Of a stretch of DNA of 33,639 bases, positions 1 through 9,104 are shown piece by piece. The position numbers were made by a program, and so were the translations under genes. Within the stretch, counting starts at the first letter, position 1. Each line of letters begins with the position of its first letter. The DNA is from Enterobacteriaceae bacterium UBA2655 (GTDB lineage: Bacteria; Pseudomonadota; Gammaproteobacteria; Enterobacterales; Enterobacteriaceae): NCBI GenBank assembly GCA_002359495.1, contig DENB01000065.1, forward strand, positions 1,168-34,806. The letters run 5' to 3'. The notes under the pieces are model-generated. The model did no database searches. It saw nothing but the letters and a program-made list of their open reading frames with translations, and had not been told where the DNA came from.

Positions 1-768
1 CAGCAGGAACATCAGCGTCGGCCCCAAATACTGAAAAAAGCCGACCGTTGAAAGGCGCAGGCGGGAACAGGCGGCGGCGAACAGCATCAGTGGAATGGTG
101 GTGATAATCCCGGCGGCGACCAGCATCAGGTTAAGGCTCAGCGTATTGGCGCTCAGATGGCTGGTGGCGCTGTCGGCGATGCCGAACAGGTAGATCGCGG
201 CGAGCGGCAGCAGCCAGAACGTTTCGATCAGCATGCCGCTCTGCGCGTCGACCGCGATTTTTTTGCGGATCAGGCCATAGAAGGCGAAGCTCAGCGCCAG
301 GCCGAGCGCAATCAGCGGCAGCGAGCCGAAGCGCCAGAGCTGCACCAGCACGCCGACCGTCGCCAGCAGTACCGCCAGCCACTGCAGGCGGCGAAAGCGC
401 TCGCGCAGAAACAGCATGCCGAACACCACGTTGATCAGCGGGTTGATAAAATAGCCGAGGCTCGCTTCCAGCATATGCTGGTTATTCACCGCCCAGATAA
501 ACAGCAGCCAGTTGCCGCCGATGGTAAAAGCCGTCACCGCCAGCAGCAGCACTTTCTTCGGCTGACGCAGCACCAACTTCGCCTGAACCCAGCTGCGGCT
601 CAGGCTGATCAGCAGCACCATAAACAGCGCCGACCAGATCACGCGGTGGGTCATGATTTCGCTGGGCGGAACCTGTTTGACCAGCTTGAAGTAGGCGGGC
701 GCGATGCCCCAGATAAAATAAGCGCCAAGCGCATAAAAAATGCCCTGGCGGGTTTGTTGCGTATCCAT
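1..768 (-). CDS. rarD: RarD-like EamA-family permease, 3' end cut by window edge
   Basis: An inner-membrane DMT/EamA-type permease. The reading frame runs from an ATG at 768 to the window edge, giving 256 codons without a stop; the E. coli protein is about 296 residues, so roughly the last 40 are missing. The visible N-terminus (MDTQQTRQGIFYALGAYFIW) and the following hydrophobic segments match RarD, which was named for its link to chloramphenicol sensitivity; its true substrate is not established. It lies 50 bases downstream of yigI on the same strand, as in E. coli, and may be read from the yigI promoter. The identification is from recalled family sequence; the membrane nature is seen directly. 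Confidence 0.88.
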   Translation of the reverse strand, partial: MDTQQTRQGIFYALGAYFIWGIAPAYFKLVKQVPPSEIMTHRVIWSALFMVLLISLSRSWVQAKLVLRQPKKVLLLAVTAFTIGGNWLLFIWAVNNQHMLEASLGYFINPLINVVFGMLFLRERFRRLQWLAVLLATVGVLVQLWRFGSLPLIALGLALSFAFYGLIRKKIAVDAQSGMLIETFWLLPLAAIYLFGIADSATSHLSANTLSLNLMLVAAGIITTIPLMLFAAACSRLRLSTVGFFQYLGPTLMFLL

Positions 769-818
769 AACGTTCTCAATATCCGAAAGGTGGCCGATTT
801 TCGCACCCTTTGCCAGGG

Positions 819-1289
819 TTAACCAACCAAATAGGTCGCCGTGGCGGTGGCGATGTAATCGCCCTGCTGATTATGCAGCTCGACGCGCGCCACGGCGACT
901 TTGTTGCCGGCGCGCAGCAGGCTACTGGTAGCGACGAAGCGTTCGCCCCGTCCGGGACGCAGATAGTCGACGCGCAAATCGATGGTGCCCATGCGCGACA
1001 GACGCTGACGCAGATCCGTTTCGCTGATGCTCGCCTGCTGCGTCAGGGCGCCGCTGACGCATACCAGACCGGCCGCTACGTCCAGCACCGAGGCGATGAC
1101 GCCGCCGTGCAAAATATGCTGAGAATGGTTGCCTACCAGCATGGTTTTGTTGGCGAAGCTCAGCTCGGCGTAATCCGCTTCGAGACGTTCGAGCTGCAGA
1201 CCCAGCGCCTGATTAAACGGCATATGGTAAACGAAAATTTCGCCGATCAGACGACGGGCCTCCTGCTGAGATAACAGCGTGTCAGACAT
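819..1289 (-). CDS. yigI: YigI, hotdog-fold thioesterase (PaaI-like)
   Basis: A 156-residue hotdog-fold protein of the PaaI/YigI thioesterase family (E. coli YigI is 155). The typical active-site stretch is visible as [10 protein letters not shown] (His61 to Asp70), where the HGG turn and following Asp form the thioesterase site. YigI is thought to hydrolyse acyl-CoA thioesters, likely medium- and long-chain. The frame stays open for 48 codons further upstream, but the ATG at 1289 is preceded by an AGGAAAG ribosome binding site and gives the family length, so it was chosen. It is divergent from pldA across 173 bases and is followed by rarD on the same strand. Confidence 0.92.
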   Translation of the reverse strand: MSDTLLSQQEARRLIGEIFVYHMPFNQALGLQLERLEADYAELSFANKTMLVGNHSQHILHGGVIASVLDVAAGLVCVSGALTQQASISETDLRQRLSRMGTIDLRVDYLRPGRGERFVATSSLLRAGNKVAVARVELHNQQGDYIATATATYLVG

Positions 1290-1413
1290 GATAATTCTTT
1301 CCTGAAATGTCCCTGAGAGGGGAGCGAATGTTGCACGGTTGGGTATTCTAAGCCGGGCGCAACGCGCTTTCCAGTTAAGCAAATCTGCGCTCATCTTTAA
1401 CGCTTTTTGCGTG

Positions 1414-1419
1414 TAGAAT
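1414..1419 (+). promoter_or_regulatory. Candidate -10 element of pldA
   Basis: TAGAAT matches the sigma-70 -10 consensus at five of six positions and lies about 45 bases before the pldA start. No convincing -35 hexamer is seen at 16-18 bases. If real, it excludes the in-frame upstream ATG at 1418 as a start. Confidence 0.35.
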
Positions 1420-1462
1420 GGCCTGCTTTTCACTTTACATGCAGTGTTTATCGGAGAGATTT

Positions 1463-2341
1463 ATGCGTATGATACGCGCCATTGCGGCAGCGGCTCTGTT
1501 ACTTCCTGCCCTGGTCCAGGCAGAGGAAGCCGCGATTAAAGAAGTGCATGATGCGCCGTCGGTGCATGGCAGTATTATCGCTAACCTACTGGAAAAACAC
1601 GATAATCCCTTCGTGCTTTATCCCTATGAAAATAACTACCTGCTTTACACCTACACCAGCGATATCAACCGGAAAGCGATTTCAAGCTACAACTGGAGCG
1701 ATAATGCCAAAAAAGATGAGGTAAAATACCAAATCAGTCTGGCGTTTCCGCTATGGCGCGGTATTTTAGGCGATAGTTCGCTGCTGGCGGCCTCTTATAC
1801 GCAGCGCTCCTGGTGGCAGCTCTCCAACCGCGGCGAATCGTCGCCGTTTCGTGAAACCAACTATGAGCCGCAGATTTTTCTCGGCTGGGCGACGGATTAT
1901 CGCTTTGCCGGCTGGTCGTTGCGCGACGTGGAAGTCGGCTTTAATCATCAGTCGAACGGCCGCAGCGACCCGACGTCGCGCAGCTGGAACCGCGTTTACG
2001 CCCGTCTGATGGCCGAGAACGGCAATTTTCTGGCGGAGGTGAAACCCTGGTTTCGTATCTCCGAGAGCGCGAGCAGCGACGATAACCCTGATATCACCAA
2101 ATATATGGGGTATTATCGACTGAAACTGGGCTATAAGGTCGGCGACAGCATTTTCAGCGTGCAGGGCAACTACAACTGGAATAGCGGCTACGGCGGCGCC
2201 GAAATGGCCTGGAGCTATCCTCTCACTGAACACGTTCGTTTCTATACGCAGCTTTTCAGCGGTTATGGGGAATCCCTTATCGATTACGACCATCGCCAGA
2301 CGCGCTTTGGCGTAGGCGTAACGCTCAACGATCTCTTCTGA
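1463..2341 (+). CDS. pldA: Outer membrane phospholipase A (OMPLA)
   Basis: PldA is an outer-membrane beta-barrel that, as a calcium-dependent dimer, hydrolyses phospholipids that have strayed into the outer leaflet. The 292-residue precursor starts with a signal peptide (MRMIRAIAAAALLLPALVQA, cleavage after residue 20). The catalytic residues are visible as His162 and Ser164 in NHQSNG and Asn176 in RSWNRVY. Subtracting the 20-residue signal gives His142, Ser144 and Asn156, exactly the E. coli mature numbering. The ATG at 1463 follows a GGAGAG ribosome binding site and begins the signal peptide, so it is preferred over the upstream in-frame ATG. recQ follows after 21 bases and may be co-transcribed. 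Confidence 0.97.
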   Translation: MRMIRAIAAAALLLPALVQAEEAAIKEVHDAPSVHGSIIANLLEKHDNPFVLYPYENNYLLYTYTSDINRKAISSYNWSDNAKKDEVKYQISLAFPLWRGILGDSSLLAASYTQRSWWQLSNRGESSPFRETNYEPQIFLGWATDYRFAGWSLRDVEVGFNHQSNGRSDPTSRSWNRVYARLMAENGNFLAEVKPWFRISESASSDDNPDITKYMGYYRLKLGYKVGDSIFSVQGNYNWNSGYGGAEMAWSYPLTEHVRFYTQLFSGYGESLIDYDHRQTRFGVGVTLNDLF

Positions 2342-2362
2342 TTCAAAAAAGACAGGATTACA

Positions 2363-4186
2363 GTGGCAACATCGGCAGTCATTAATCAGGAAACGCTGGC
2401 GCAGCAGGTATTACAGGATACCTTCGGCTATCAGCAGTTTCGCCCTGGTCAGCAAACCATTATCGAGGCGTCGCTGGCCGGACGGGACTGCCTGGTAGTG
2501 ATGCCGACCGGCGGCGGCAAATCGCTCTGCTATCAGATCCCGGCGCTGGTGCGCGACGGACTGACGCTGGTGGTGTCGCCGCTGATCTCGCTGATGAAGG
2601 ACCAGGTCGACCAGCTGCTGGCGAACGGCGTGGCGGCGGCTTGCCTGAACTCGACGCAAACGCGCGAGCAGCAGCAGGCGGTGATGGCCGACTGCCGCGC
2701 CGGACGTGTCAGGCTGCTCTATATCGCGCCTGAACGTCTGATGATGGACAACTTCCTTGAGACGCTGGCGCACTGGCAGCCGGCGATGTTGGCGGTCGAT
2801 GAAGCGCACTGTATTTCGCAATGGGGGCACGATTTCCGCCCGGAATATGGCGCGCTGGGTCGGTTGCGCCAGCGTTTCCCCGATCTGCCGGTAATGGCGC
2901 TGACCGCCACGGCGGATGAAACCACGCGCAACGACATCGTCAATCTGTTGCAGCTGCACGATCCGCTTATTCAAATCAGTAGCTTCGATCGTCCGAACAT
3001 TCGCTATACCCTGGTGGAGAAATTTAAACCCACCGAGCAGCTGTTGCGTTACGTGCAGGATCAGCGCGGCAAAAGCGGCATTATTTACTGCAACAGCCGG
3101 GCAAAGGTGGAAGACACCGCCGCCCGTTTGCAGAGTCGCGGGCTGAGCGTCGGTGCCTATCATGCCGGCATCGACAGCGAACAGCGCGCGCACGTGCAGG
3201 AAGCCTTTCAGCGCGACGATTTACAAATCGTGGTGGCGACCGTGGCGTTCGGTATGGGCATTAACAAGCCGAACGTCCGTTTCGTGGTGCATTTCGACAT
3301 TCCGCGCAATATCGAATCCTACTATCAGGAAACCGGCCGCGCGGGCCGCGACGGCCTGCCGGCGGAAGCGATGCTGCTCTACGATCCGGCGGATATGGCC
3401 TGGCTGCGCCGCTGCCTGGAGGAGAAAATGCCGGGCCAGCTGCAGGATATCGAGCGCCACAAGCTGAACGCCATGGGCGCCTTCGCCGAGGCGCAAACCT
3501 GCCGTCGTTTGGTATTGCTGAACTACTTCGGCGAAGGGCGGCAGCAGCCGTGCGGCAACTGCGATATTTGCCTCGATCCGCCCAAGCGCTACGACGGGCT
3601 GGTGGAGGCGCAAAAAGCGCTGTCGGGCATCTATCGCGTCGGCCAGCGTTTCGGCATGGGCTATATCGTCGAAGTGCTGCGCGGGGCGAATAACCAGCGC
3701 ATCCGCGAGATGGGACACGACAAACTGCCGGTTTACGGCATCGGCCGCGACCAAAGCCACGAGCACTGGGTCAGCGTGCTGCGCCAGCTGATCCATCTCG
3801 GCCTGGTGACGCAAAACATCGCCCTGCACTGGGCGCTGCAGCTTACCGAAGCGGCGCGGCCGGTGTTGCGCGGCGAAGTGCCGCTGATGCTGGCGGTGCC
3901 GCGCCTGATCACGGCGAAAAGCAAAAGCAGCGCGCCGAAATTTTACGGCGGCAACTACGATCGCAAACTGTTCGCCAAGCTGCGCAAGCTGCGTAAAGCG
4001 ATCGCCGATGAAGAGAATATTCCGCCCTACGTGGTATTTAACGACGCCACCCTGATTGAAATGGCGGAACAGATGCCGGTCAGCGCCTCGGAGATGCTGA
4101 GCGTGAACGGCGTCGGCCATCGTAAGCTGGAGCGGTTCGGTAAGCCGTTCCTGTTGATGATAAAAGAGCATCTTGATGAAGAGTAA
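2363..4186 (+). CDS. recQ: ATP-dependent DNA helicase RecQ
   Basis: RecQ is a 3'-5' DNA helicase acting in RecF-pathway recombination and repair. The 607-residue protein shows Walker A MPTGGGKS (Lys53), the DEAH box at 146-149, the motif VI-type [10 protein letters not shown] near 322-331, four zinc-binding cysteines (380, 397, 400, 403; the same numbers as in E. coli RecQ) and a C-terminal HRDC domain at about 525-605. The start is GTG at 2363, preceded by AGGA. It follows pldA by 21 bases and precedes rhtC by 12 bases, so pldA-recQ-rhtC may form one transcript. The long open frames on its opposite strand are codon-bias shadows. Confidence 0.98.
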   Translation: MATSAVINQETLAQQVLQDTFGYQQFRPGQQTIIEASLAGRDCLVVMPTGGGKSLCYQIPALVRDGLTLVVSPLISLMKDQVDQLLANGVAAACLNSTQTREQQQAVMADCRAGRVRLLYIAPERLMMDNFLETLAHWQPAMLAVDEAHCISQWGHDFRPEYGALGRLRQRFPDLPVMALTATADETTRNDIVNLLQLHDPLIQISSFDRPNIRYTLVEKFKPTEQLLRYVQDQRGKSGIIYCNSRAKVEDTAARLQSRGLSVGAYHAGIDSEQRAHVQEAFQRDDLQIVVATVAFGMGINKPNVRFVVHFDIPRNIESYYQETGRAGRDGLPAEAMLLYDPADMAWLRRCLEEKMPGQLQDIERHKLNAMGAFAEAQTCRRLVLLNYFGEGRQQPCGNCDICLDPPKRYDGLVEAQKALSGIYRVGQRFGMGYIVEVLRGANNQRIREMGHDKLPVYGIGRDQSHEHWVSVLRQLIHLGLVTQNIALHWALQLTEAARPVLRGEVPLMLAVPRLITAKSKSSAPKFYGGNYDRKLFAKLRKLRKAIADEENIPPYVVFNDATLIEMAEQMPVSASEMLSVNGVGHRKLERFGKPFLLMIKEHLDEE

Positions 4187-4198
4187 AGGACTGAAATT

Positions 4199-4822
4199 AT
4201 GTTGATGTTGTTTTTAACGGTGGCGATGGTGCATCTGGTTGCGCTGATGAGCCCCGGGCCGGATTTCTTTTTCGTCTCTCAAACCGCCGCCAGCCGCTCG
4301 CGCAAAGAGGCGATGATGGGCGTCCTGGGCATTACGCTGGGCATTGTCATCTGGGCCGGGGTGGCGCTGATGGGGCTGCATCTGATCCTGCAAAAAATGG
4401 CTTGGCTGCATCAGATTATTATGATCAGCGGCGGGCTTTATCTGCTGTGGATGGGCTGGCAGCTGCTGCGTTCGGCGCGCCAGCAGCATAAACATCCGCA
4501 GACCGAAGTTCGCCAGGTTGAACTGCCGAAACGCGGAATGAGCTTTCTGAAAGGCTTTCTGACCAATCTCTCCAACCCGAAAGCGGTGATCTATTTCGGC
4601 AGCGTCTTTTCGCTGTTCGTCGGCGATGACGTCGGCGCAGCGGAGCGCTGGGGCCTGTTTTTGCTGATTATCGGCGAAACCTTTGTCTGGTTTTCGCTGG
4701 TGGCGGCGATCTTTGCGTTGCCGTGGATGCGCGAGCGCTATCAGCGGCTGGCGAAATGGGTGGATGGGGTCGCGGGCGTGCTATTTACCGGCTTCGGCAT
4801 TCACCTGATTATCTCAAGGTAA
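4199..4822 (+). CDS. rhtC: Threonine exporter RhtC (LysE/RhtB family)
   Basis: A 207-residue inner-membrane exporter of the LysE/RhtB family; the E. coli protein (206 residues) exports threonine. The family signature SPGPDFFFV lies at about residues 18-26 and LSNPKAVIYF at about 124-133, with roughly six hydrophobic membrane segments. It starts 12 bases after the recQ stop. It converges with its paralogue rhtB, and the 139-base gap between them (4823-4961) holds no strong intrinsic terminator that I can see. Assignment to RhtC rather than RhtB rests on position and on recalled sequence similarity. Confidence 0.93.
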   Translation: MLMLFLTVAMVHLVALMSPGPDFFFVSQTAASRSRKEAMMGVLGITLGIVIWAGVALMGLHLILQKMAWLHQIIMISGGLYLLWMGWQLLRSARQQHKHPQTEVRQVELPKRGMSFLKGFLTNLSNPKAVIYFGSVFSLFVGDDVGAAERWGLFLLIIGETFVWFSLVAAIFALPWMRERYQRLAKWVDGVAGVLFTGFGIHLIISR

Positions 4823-4961
4823 AACCCTGAAATAATTTTCGGCCGGGTTTACTTGCCATTTCGGCGTCGAACTGGCTATGACACCGACGGCCTTGCACCG
4901 TGCGGTATTTGAAAACCTCTACGCCGCGCAACGTTTAACAGAAGCTGTTTTCTGCGTCTGA

Positions 4962-5585
4962 TTAAGCTATTTTGCGCGCGCTGGCAAGCAGCGCGCCGAC
5001 TGCCATAAACAGCCCGCCAAAGGTACGATTAAGCAGCTTCATCTGTTTCGGCCCTTTGATCCAGGCGGCGATGCGCGTCGCCAGCGTGGCGTAGCCAATC
5101 ATCACGATAATATCGACCACCACGGTGGTGACGCCCAGCGTCAGATACTGCAGCGCCTGCGGCTGATAAGGCAGAATAAACTGCGGAAAGAGCGCAGCGA
5201 GAAACACAATGCTTTTCGGGTTGGTCAGATTGACCAGCACGGCGCGTTTGAACAGACGACGGCGCGGCATCGCTTTGGAAACGGCGTGCAGATCGAGCGC
5301 GCCCGCCGAGCGCCACTGCTGGATGCCCAGCCACATTAAATAAGCCGCGCCGGCCCACTTCAGAATTTCAAAGGCGAGCAGCGATTGCGAAAACAGCGCG
5401 CCGAGACCGATGCCGACCAGCACGATATGCAGCGACAGCCCAAGCTGCAAACCGGCGATAGAAGCCGTCGCGCCGCGATAGCCGTGGCTGATGCCGGTGC
5501 TCATGGTATTAATGGCGCCGGAGCCTGGCGAAAGGCTGAGAATCGAGGTGGTGAGAAGATAGGTTAACCACCATTCAATGGTCAT
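4962..5585 (-). CDS. rhtB: Homoserine/homoserine lactone exporter RhtB
   Basis: A 207-residue LysE/RhtB-family exporter; the E. coli protein exports homoserine and homoserine lactone. The start [11 protein letters not shown], the signature [13 protein letters not shown] (about 17-29) and [20 protein letters not shown] (about 116-135) match RhtB closely. It faces its paralogue rhtC tail to tail and is divergent from pldB across 110 bases. No regulator site is recognised in that gap. Confidence 0.95.
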   Translation of the reverse strand: MTIEWWLTYLLTTSILSLSPGSGAINTMSTGISHGYRGATASIAGLQLGLSLHIVLVGIGLGALFSQSLLAFEILKWAGAAYLMWLGIQQWRSAGALDLHAVSKAMPRRRLFKRAVLVNLTNPKSIVFLAALFPQFILPYQPQALQYLTLGVTTVVVDIIVMIGYATLATRIAAWIKGPKQMKLLNRTFGGLFMAVGALLASARKIA

Positions 5586-5695
5586 GGGTTACGCTCCCTG
5601 TACAGGCGGAAGTGTGACACAATACGCCAGAAATAAGCGGGACGCTACGGCGCGCAGACGTACGGATAAAGTAATTTTTTGCGGCAGGAGGGCGG

Positions 5696-6688
5696 ATGAA
5701 TCGACACCGACAGAGTTGGCTCACGCGCGAAAGGGCATTCGCCGCTTTCGCGACCGGACCGCTGCTTGATTTCTGGCGCACCCGGCAGGAACTGTCTTTC
5801 ACCGGGGTGGAAAATCTGACGATCCGCTACGTGCGTTTCACCTCCCCGCAACACAAGCGTGTCATCCTGCTGGTGCCCGGACGCATCGAAAGCTACGTGA
5901 AATACCCTGAGCTGGCGTACGATCTGTTTCACTGCGGTTTTGATGTCGTCATCATCGATCACCGCGGACAGGGCCGTTCCGATCGGCTGCTGGACGATTC
6001 GCATCGCGGACATGTGGTGGAGTTCACCCACTATGTAGAAGATCTGGAGACGCTCTATCTGAAAGAGATCGTCGGCGGGCATTACCACCAACGTTTCGCG
6101 CTGGCGCACTCAATGGGCGGCGCGGTGCTGACGCTGTTTCTGGCACGTCAGCCGCAGGCCTTTCATGCGGTCGCGCTGGCGGCGCCGATGTTCGGCATCG
6201 CGCTGCCGCTGCCGGACTGGATGGCGCATCGCATTCTCGACTGGGCTGATAAGCGCCCCGCGCTGCGCGAAGGCTATGCGCTGGGCACCGGACGCTGGCG
6301 CGCCCACCCGTTCGGCATCAATCGCCTGACGCACAGTCAGGAGCGCTACCGCCGCAGTCTGCGTTTCTATGCCGACGATCCGGCGATTCGCGTCGGCGGT
6401 CCGACTTATCACTGGGTGCGCGAAGGCATTTACGCCGGCCGCAATATCATCAGCAAAGCGGCGACGATCACAACGCCGCTTCTGATGCTGCAGGCTGGCG
6501 ACGATCGGGTGGTGGATAACCGCTCCCAGGATCTTTTTTGCGCGGCGCTGGCGTCGGCAGGCCATCCCTGCGAAGGCGGCAAACCGCGCATTATTCAGGG
6601 CGCGCGTCATGAGATCTTGTTCGAAGAAGACAAGATGCGTGCCGAAGCGCTGAATGCCGTGGTCGATTTTTTCGACCGCTACGATTAA
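5696..6688 (+). CDS. pldB: Lysophospholipase L2
   Basis: An alpha/beta-hydrolase of 330 residues (E. coli PldB 340) that deacylates lysophospholipids such as 2-acyl-glycerophosphoethanolamine at the inner membrane. The nucleophile elbow reads AHSMGG with Ser139 (the usual GHSMGG with Ala in place of the first Gly). The acid is probably Asp269 or Asp270 in GDDRVVD, and the base His305 in GARHEIL. The ATG at 5696 follows a strong GGAGGGCGG ribosome binding site. yigL follows after 54 bases. Together with pldA it makes a phospholipid breakdown pair at this locus. Confidence 0.95.
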   Translation: MNRHRQSWLTRERAFAAFATGPLLDFWRTRQELSFTGVENLTIRYVRFTSPQHKRVILLVPGRIESYVKYPELAYDLFHCGFDVVIIDHRGQGRSDRLLDDSHRGHVVEFTHYVEDLETLYLKEIVGGHYHQRFALAHSMGGAVLTLFLARQPQAFHAVALAAPMFGIALPLPDWMAHRILDWADKRPALREGYALGTGRWRAHPFGINRLTHSQERYRRSLRFYADDPAIRVGGPTYHWVREGIYAGRNIISKAATITTPLLMLQAGDDRVVDNRSQDLFCAALASAGHPCEGGKPRIIQGARHEILFEEDKMRAEALNAVVDFFDRYD

Positions 6689-6742
6689 CGGCATCATTAC
6701 TCTACCGGCTACGGTTAACTGACATCGATACCAGAGGTTTAC

Positions 6743-7543
6743 ATGTACCACATCGTTGCATCCGACCTGGATGGCACGCTGCTTTCACCTGAACATACCT
6801 TAACGCCTTTCGCCCGTGAAACCCTGCAACAGCTTATTGCGCAGGATATTCATTTTGTTTTCGCCACCGGGCGTCACCACATCGATGTAGGGCAGATGCG
6901 CGATAGTCTCGGCATTCCTGCCTATATGATCACCGCTAACGGCGCGCGCGTGCACAATGCCGACGGCGAGCTGATTTTCAGCCACAACCTTGATGAAGAT
7001 ATCGCCCACGATCTTTACGGGCTGAAATACAGCGACCCGCATATTCTCACCCACGTCTACCGTGACGACGACTGGTTTATCAGCCGCCACCGTCCGGCGG
7101 AGCAGGACTATTTTCGCGAGTCGGTGTTCAACTATCAGGTCTTCGAACCGGGCGTTCTGCCGACCGACGGCATCAGCAAAGTCTTTTTTACCTGCGACGA
7201 TCCCGCGCAGCTGATCCCGATGGAGCGGGCGATCGCCGCGCGCTGGGGCGATCGCGTGAACGTCAGTTTTTCTCTGCCGACCTGTCTGGAGGTGATGGCG
7301 GGCGGCGTCTCCAAAGGCCATGCGCTGGAGGCGGTGGCGAAGCGGCTGGATACCTCGCTGGCGGCCTGCATCGCCTTCGGCGACGGCATGAACGATAAAG
7401 AGATGCTCACCATGGCGGGCAAAGGCTGCATTATGGACAACGCGCACTACCGCCTGAAAGATCTGCTGCCGGAGATGGAAGTGATCGGCAGCAACCGCGA
7501 CGACGCGGTGCCGCACACGCTGCGCAGGCTGTTTCTCTCTTAA
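6743..7543 (+). CDS. yigL: YigL, HAD-superfamily sugar/pyridoxal phosphatase
   Basis: A 266-residue Cof-type HAD phosphatase. The DLDGT motif gives the nucleophile Asp8 and acid/base Asp10; a Lys in GGVSKGHAL and the magnesium-binding FGDGMNDKEML complete the active site. In E. coli, YigL hydrolyses sugar phosphates and pyridoxal phosphate, and its mRNA is stabilised by the small RNA SgrS during glucose-phosphate stress. Whether the SgrS site inside pldB is conserved here cannot be judged by eye. It ends at an intrinsic terminator. Confidence 0.95.
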   Translation: MYHIVASDLDGTLLSPEHTLTPFARETLQQLIAQDIHFVFATGRHHIDVGQMRDSLGIPAYMITANGARVHNADGELIFSHNLDEDIAHDLYGLKYSDPHILTHVYRDDDWFISRHRPAEQDYFRESVFNYQVFEPGVLPTDGISKVFFTCDDPAQLIPMERAIAARWGDRVNVSFSLPTCLEVMAGGVSKGHALEAVAKRLDTSLAACIAFGDGMNDKEMLTMAGKGCIMDNAHYRLKDLLPEMEVIGSNRDDAVPHTLRRLFLS

Positions 7544-7552
7544 GCCGACCCG

Positions 7553-7574
7553 GGCCGGACAGCCGGCCTTTTTT
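7553..7574 (+). terminator. Intrinsic terminator after yigL
   Basis: GGCCGG and CCGGCC pair around the loop ACAG and are followed by six T residues, nine bases after the yigL stop. It separates pldB-yigL from bioP. Confidence 0.85.
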
Positions 7575-7615
7575 ATCATAGCGCGCTGGCCGCCGTCAGG
7601 TGAATAACCGTTCAG

Positions 7616-7660
7616 ATGTAAACCAGATATTTCGCCCTTCGCGCACGGCTTTGTTTACAC
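7616..7660 (+). promoter_or_regulatory. BirA-like biotin operator with wide spacing, upstream of bioP
   Basis: Left arm ATGTAAACC (7616-7624) matches the BirA arm TTGTAAACC at eight of nine positions. Right arm TGTTTACAC (7652-7660) matches GGTTTACAA at seven of nine. The arms form an inverted repeat, but the spacer is 27 bases, where known BirA operators have about 14-16. The right arm overlaps a possible -10 (TACACT, 7656-7661). Position before a biotin transporter supports the reading; the spacing weakens it. Confidence 0.45.
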
Positions 7661-7691
7661 TAACGGCTCACTGTTTTTCGGGACCGTTATC

Positions 7692-8552
7692 GTGGCATTA
7701 CTGATTATTACCACCATTTTATGGGCGTTTTCCTTTAGCCTGATCGGCGAATACCTGGCCGGTCAGGTAGACAGCTGGTTTTCGGTGCTGATGCGCCTGG
7801 CGCTGGCGGCGCTGGTTTTTCTGCCGTTTCTGCGCTGGCGCGGCTACCGCGCCTCAACTCTGCTGCTCTATATGCTGGTGGGAATGTTGCAGTTAGGCAT
7901 CATGTACCTGCTCAGCTTCGAAGCCTATCTCTACCTCAGCGTGTCGGAATTTCTGCTGTTTACCGTCATGACGCCGCTCTATGTGACCTTGATTTATGAT
8001 CTGATCAGCAAACGTCCGCTGCGCGTCGGCTATGCGTTCAGCGCGCTGCTGGCGGTAGCGGGCGCGGCGATTATCCGTTACGACAAAGTGAGCGATCACT
8101 TCTGGTTCGGCCTGCTGCTGGTGCAGCTGGCGAATATCTGCTTTGCGGTAGGCATGGTGGGCTACAAGCGCTTGCAGGAGACGCGGCCGATGCCGCAGCA
8201 TACCGCCTTCTCCTGGTTTTATCTCGGCGCGGTCATTATCGCCGTCATCGCCTGGTCTCTCTGGGGCAACCCGCAGAAACTGCCGACCACCGGTCTGCAA
8301 TGGGGCATCCTGGCGTGGCTGGGCGTGGCGGCCTCCGGGCTGGGCTACTTTATGTGGAACTACGGCGCGACGCAGGTGGATGCCGGCACGCTCGGCATCA
8401 TGAACAATATGCATGTGCCGGCCGGTCTGCTGGTGAATCTGGCGATCTGGCAGCAGCAGCCGCACTGGACCAGTTTTATCCTGGGCGCGGCGGTGATCTG
8501 CGCCTCGTTGTGGGTACACAAGCGCTGGGTAGTCGGGCACTCGGCGGGATAA
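7692..8552 (+). CDS. bioP: Biotin transporter BioP (YigM), EamA family
   Basis: A 286-residue inner-membrane protein of the EamA/DMT superfamily with about ten hydrophobic segments in two halves. Stretches such as MALLIITTILWAFSFS, LLFTVMTPLY and GYFMWNYGATQVDAGTLGIM match E. coli YigM, shown to be a high-affinity biotin importer. The start is GTG at 7692, with GGGAC about nine bases upstream. It is isolated by terminators on both sides, so it should have its own promoter in 7575-7691, where a BirA-like inverted repeat is found. The C-terminus is about 13 residues shorter than in E. coli. Confidence 0.93.
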   Translation: MALLIITTILWAFSFSLIGEYLAGQVDSWFSVLMRLALAALVFLPFLRWRGYRASTLLLYMLVGMLQLGIMYLLSFEAYLYLSVSEFLLFTVMTPLYVTLIYDLISKRPLRVGYAFSALLAVAGAAIIRYDKVSDHFWFGLLLVQLANICFAVGMVGYKRLQETRPMPQHTAFSWFYLGAVIIAVIAWSLWGNPQKLPTTGLQWGILAWLGVAASGLGYFMWNYGATQVDAGTLGIMNNMHVPAGLLVNLAIWQQQPHWTSFILGAAVICASLWVHKRWVVGHSAG

Positions 8553-8557
8553 AATAA

Positions 8558-8589
8558 CAAAGGCATCGGATTCCGATGCCTTTGTTTTT
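8558..8589. terminator. Bidirectional terminator between bioP and the yehS-like gene
   Basis: A 13-base inverted repeat, CAAAGGCATCGGA and TCCGATGCCTTTG, around a single T is followed on the plus strand by five T residues and on the minus strand by TTATTTTA. It can stop both converging genes; the stop codon of the minus-strand gene lies in its tail. Confidence 0.9.
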
Positions 8590-9067
8590 ACGCCGGCTTA
8601 TTGGCCGCCGGACGGTGAGTCAACGTCAATCCTTTCAAAAAATTACGCAGGATCTGATCGCCGCATTCGCGATAGTTCTTATGGTCGGGCTTGCGGAAAA
8701 TCGCGCCGATCTCCGCTTGGGAGACGGTAAAATTCGCTTTTTGCAGCACGTCCGGGATGTCGGTGGTTTTCAGCGCAAAAGCGATACGCAGCTTTTTCAT
8801 AAAAATGTTGTTATTCATTCTGCGCTCGATGGAGGGCGTCGGCGCATCCTCGCTTTTGCCGCGGCGATAGAAGATCAGGCCGTTCAGGAAATACCCCATC
8901 AGCACATCGGGACAGGGACGATAAGCGGCGTCGTCCTCTTTCTTCAACCACGCCTGGACATCGGCCAGCTGCACCTCAGTCTCCGCCAGCGCGAAGACCG
9001 ACACCATTTTCGCATCGCTGAGGTCCAGCATATAGCGCACGCTGCGCAGAATATCGTTATTGGTCAT
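8588..9067 (-). CDS. yehS: YehS-like DUF1456 protein
   Basis: A 159-residue soluble protein made of two similar halves, each a DUF1456 unit: MTNNDILRSVRYMLDL near 1-16 and NNNIFMKKLRIAFAL near 85-99. PDHKNYRECGDQILRNFLKGL near 128-147 is the usual C-terminal signature. It resembles E. coli YehS (about 156 residues), whose function is unknown. In E. coli yehS lies elsewhere and bioP directly neighbours metR, so this is a lineage-specific insertion, relocation or paralogue. It has its own consensus -10 (9105-9110) and shares a two-way terminator with bioP. No function is claimed. Confidence 0.85.
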   Translation of the reverse strand: MTNNDILRSVRYMLDLSDAKMVSVFALAETEVQLADVQAWLKKEDDAAYRPCPDVLMGYFLNGLIFYRRGKSEDAPTPSIERRMNNNIFMKKLRIAFALKTTDIPDVLQKANFTVSQAEIGAIFRKPDHKNYRECGDQILRNFLKGLTLTHRPAANKPA

Positions 9068-9104
9068 GGCGAGTTCTTCTTTGGGTCGTTAACAGAGGCT
9101 GCGC

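Noticed and set aside
157..822. Plus-strand open frame of 221 codons opposite rarD
   Set aside because: The minus strand encodes a clear RarD membrane protein; the plus-strand product is a Gln/His/Arg-rich shadow.
3221..4171. Long open frame (316 codons) antisense to recQ, and similar frames opposite metE, ubiD, fadB and others
   Set aside because: GC-rich codon use of the real genes leaves few stops in the opposite strand. The products are rich in Arg, His and Gln, have no recognisable domains and lack ribosome binding sites.
4823..4961. Terminator between rhtC and rhtB
   Set aside because: Only short five-pair stems such as AACAG/CTGTT are seen, without a proper T-tract.
8045..8056. ops-like GGCGGTAGC in bioP (also in udp near 14122 and trkH near 31992)
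   Set aside because: They lie inside coding regions and lack the full ops context; RfaH targets are long surface-polymer operons, none of which is here.
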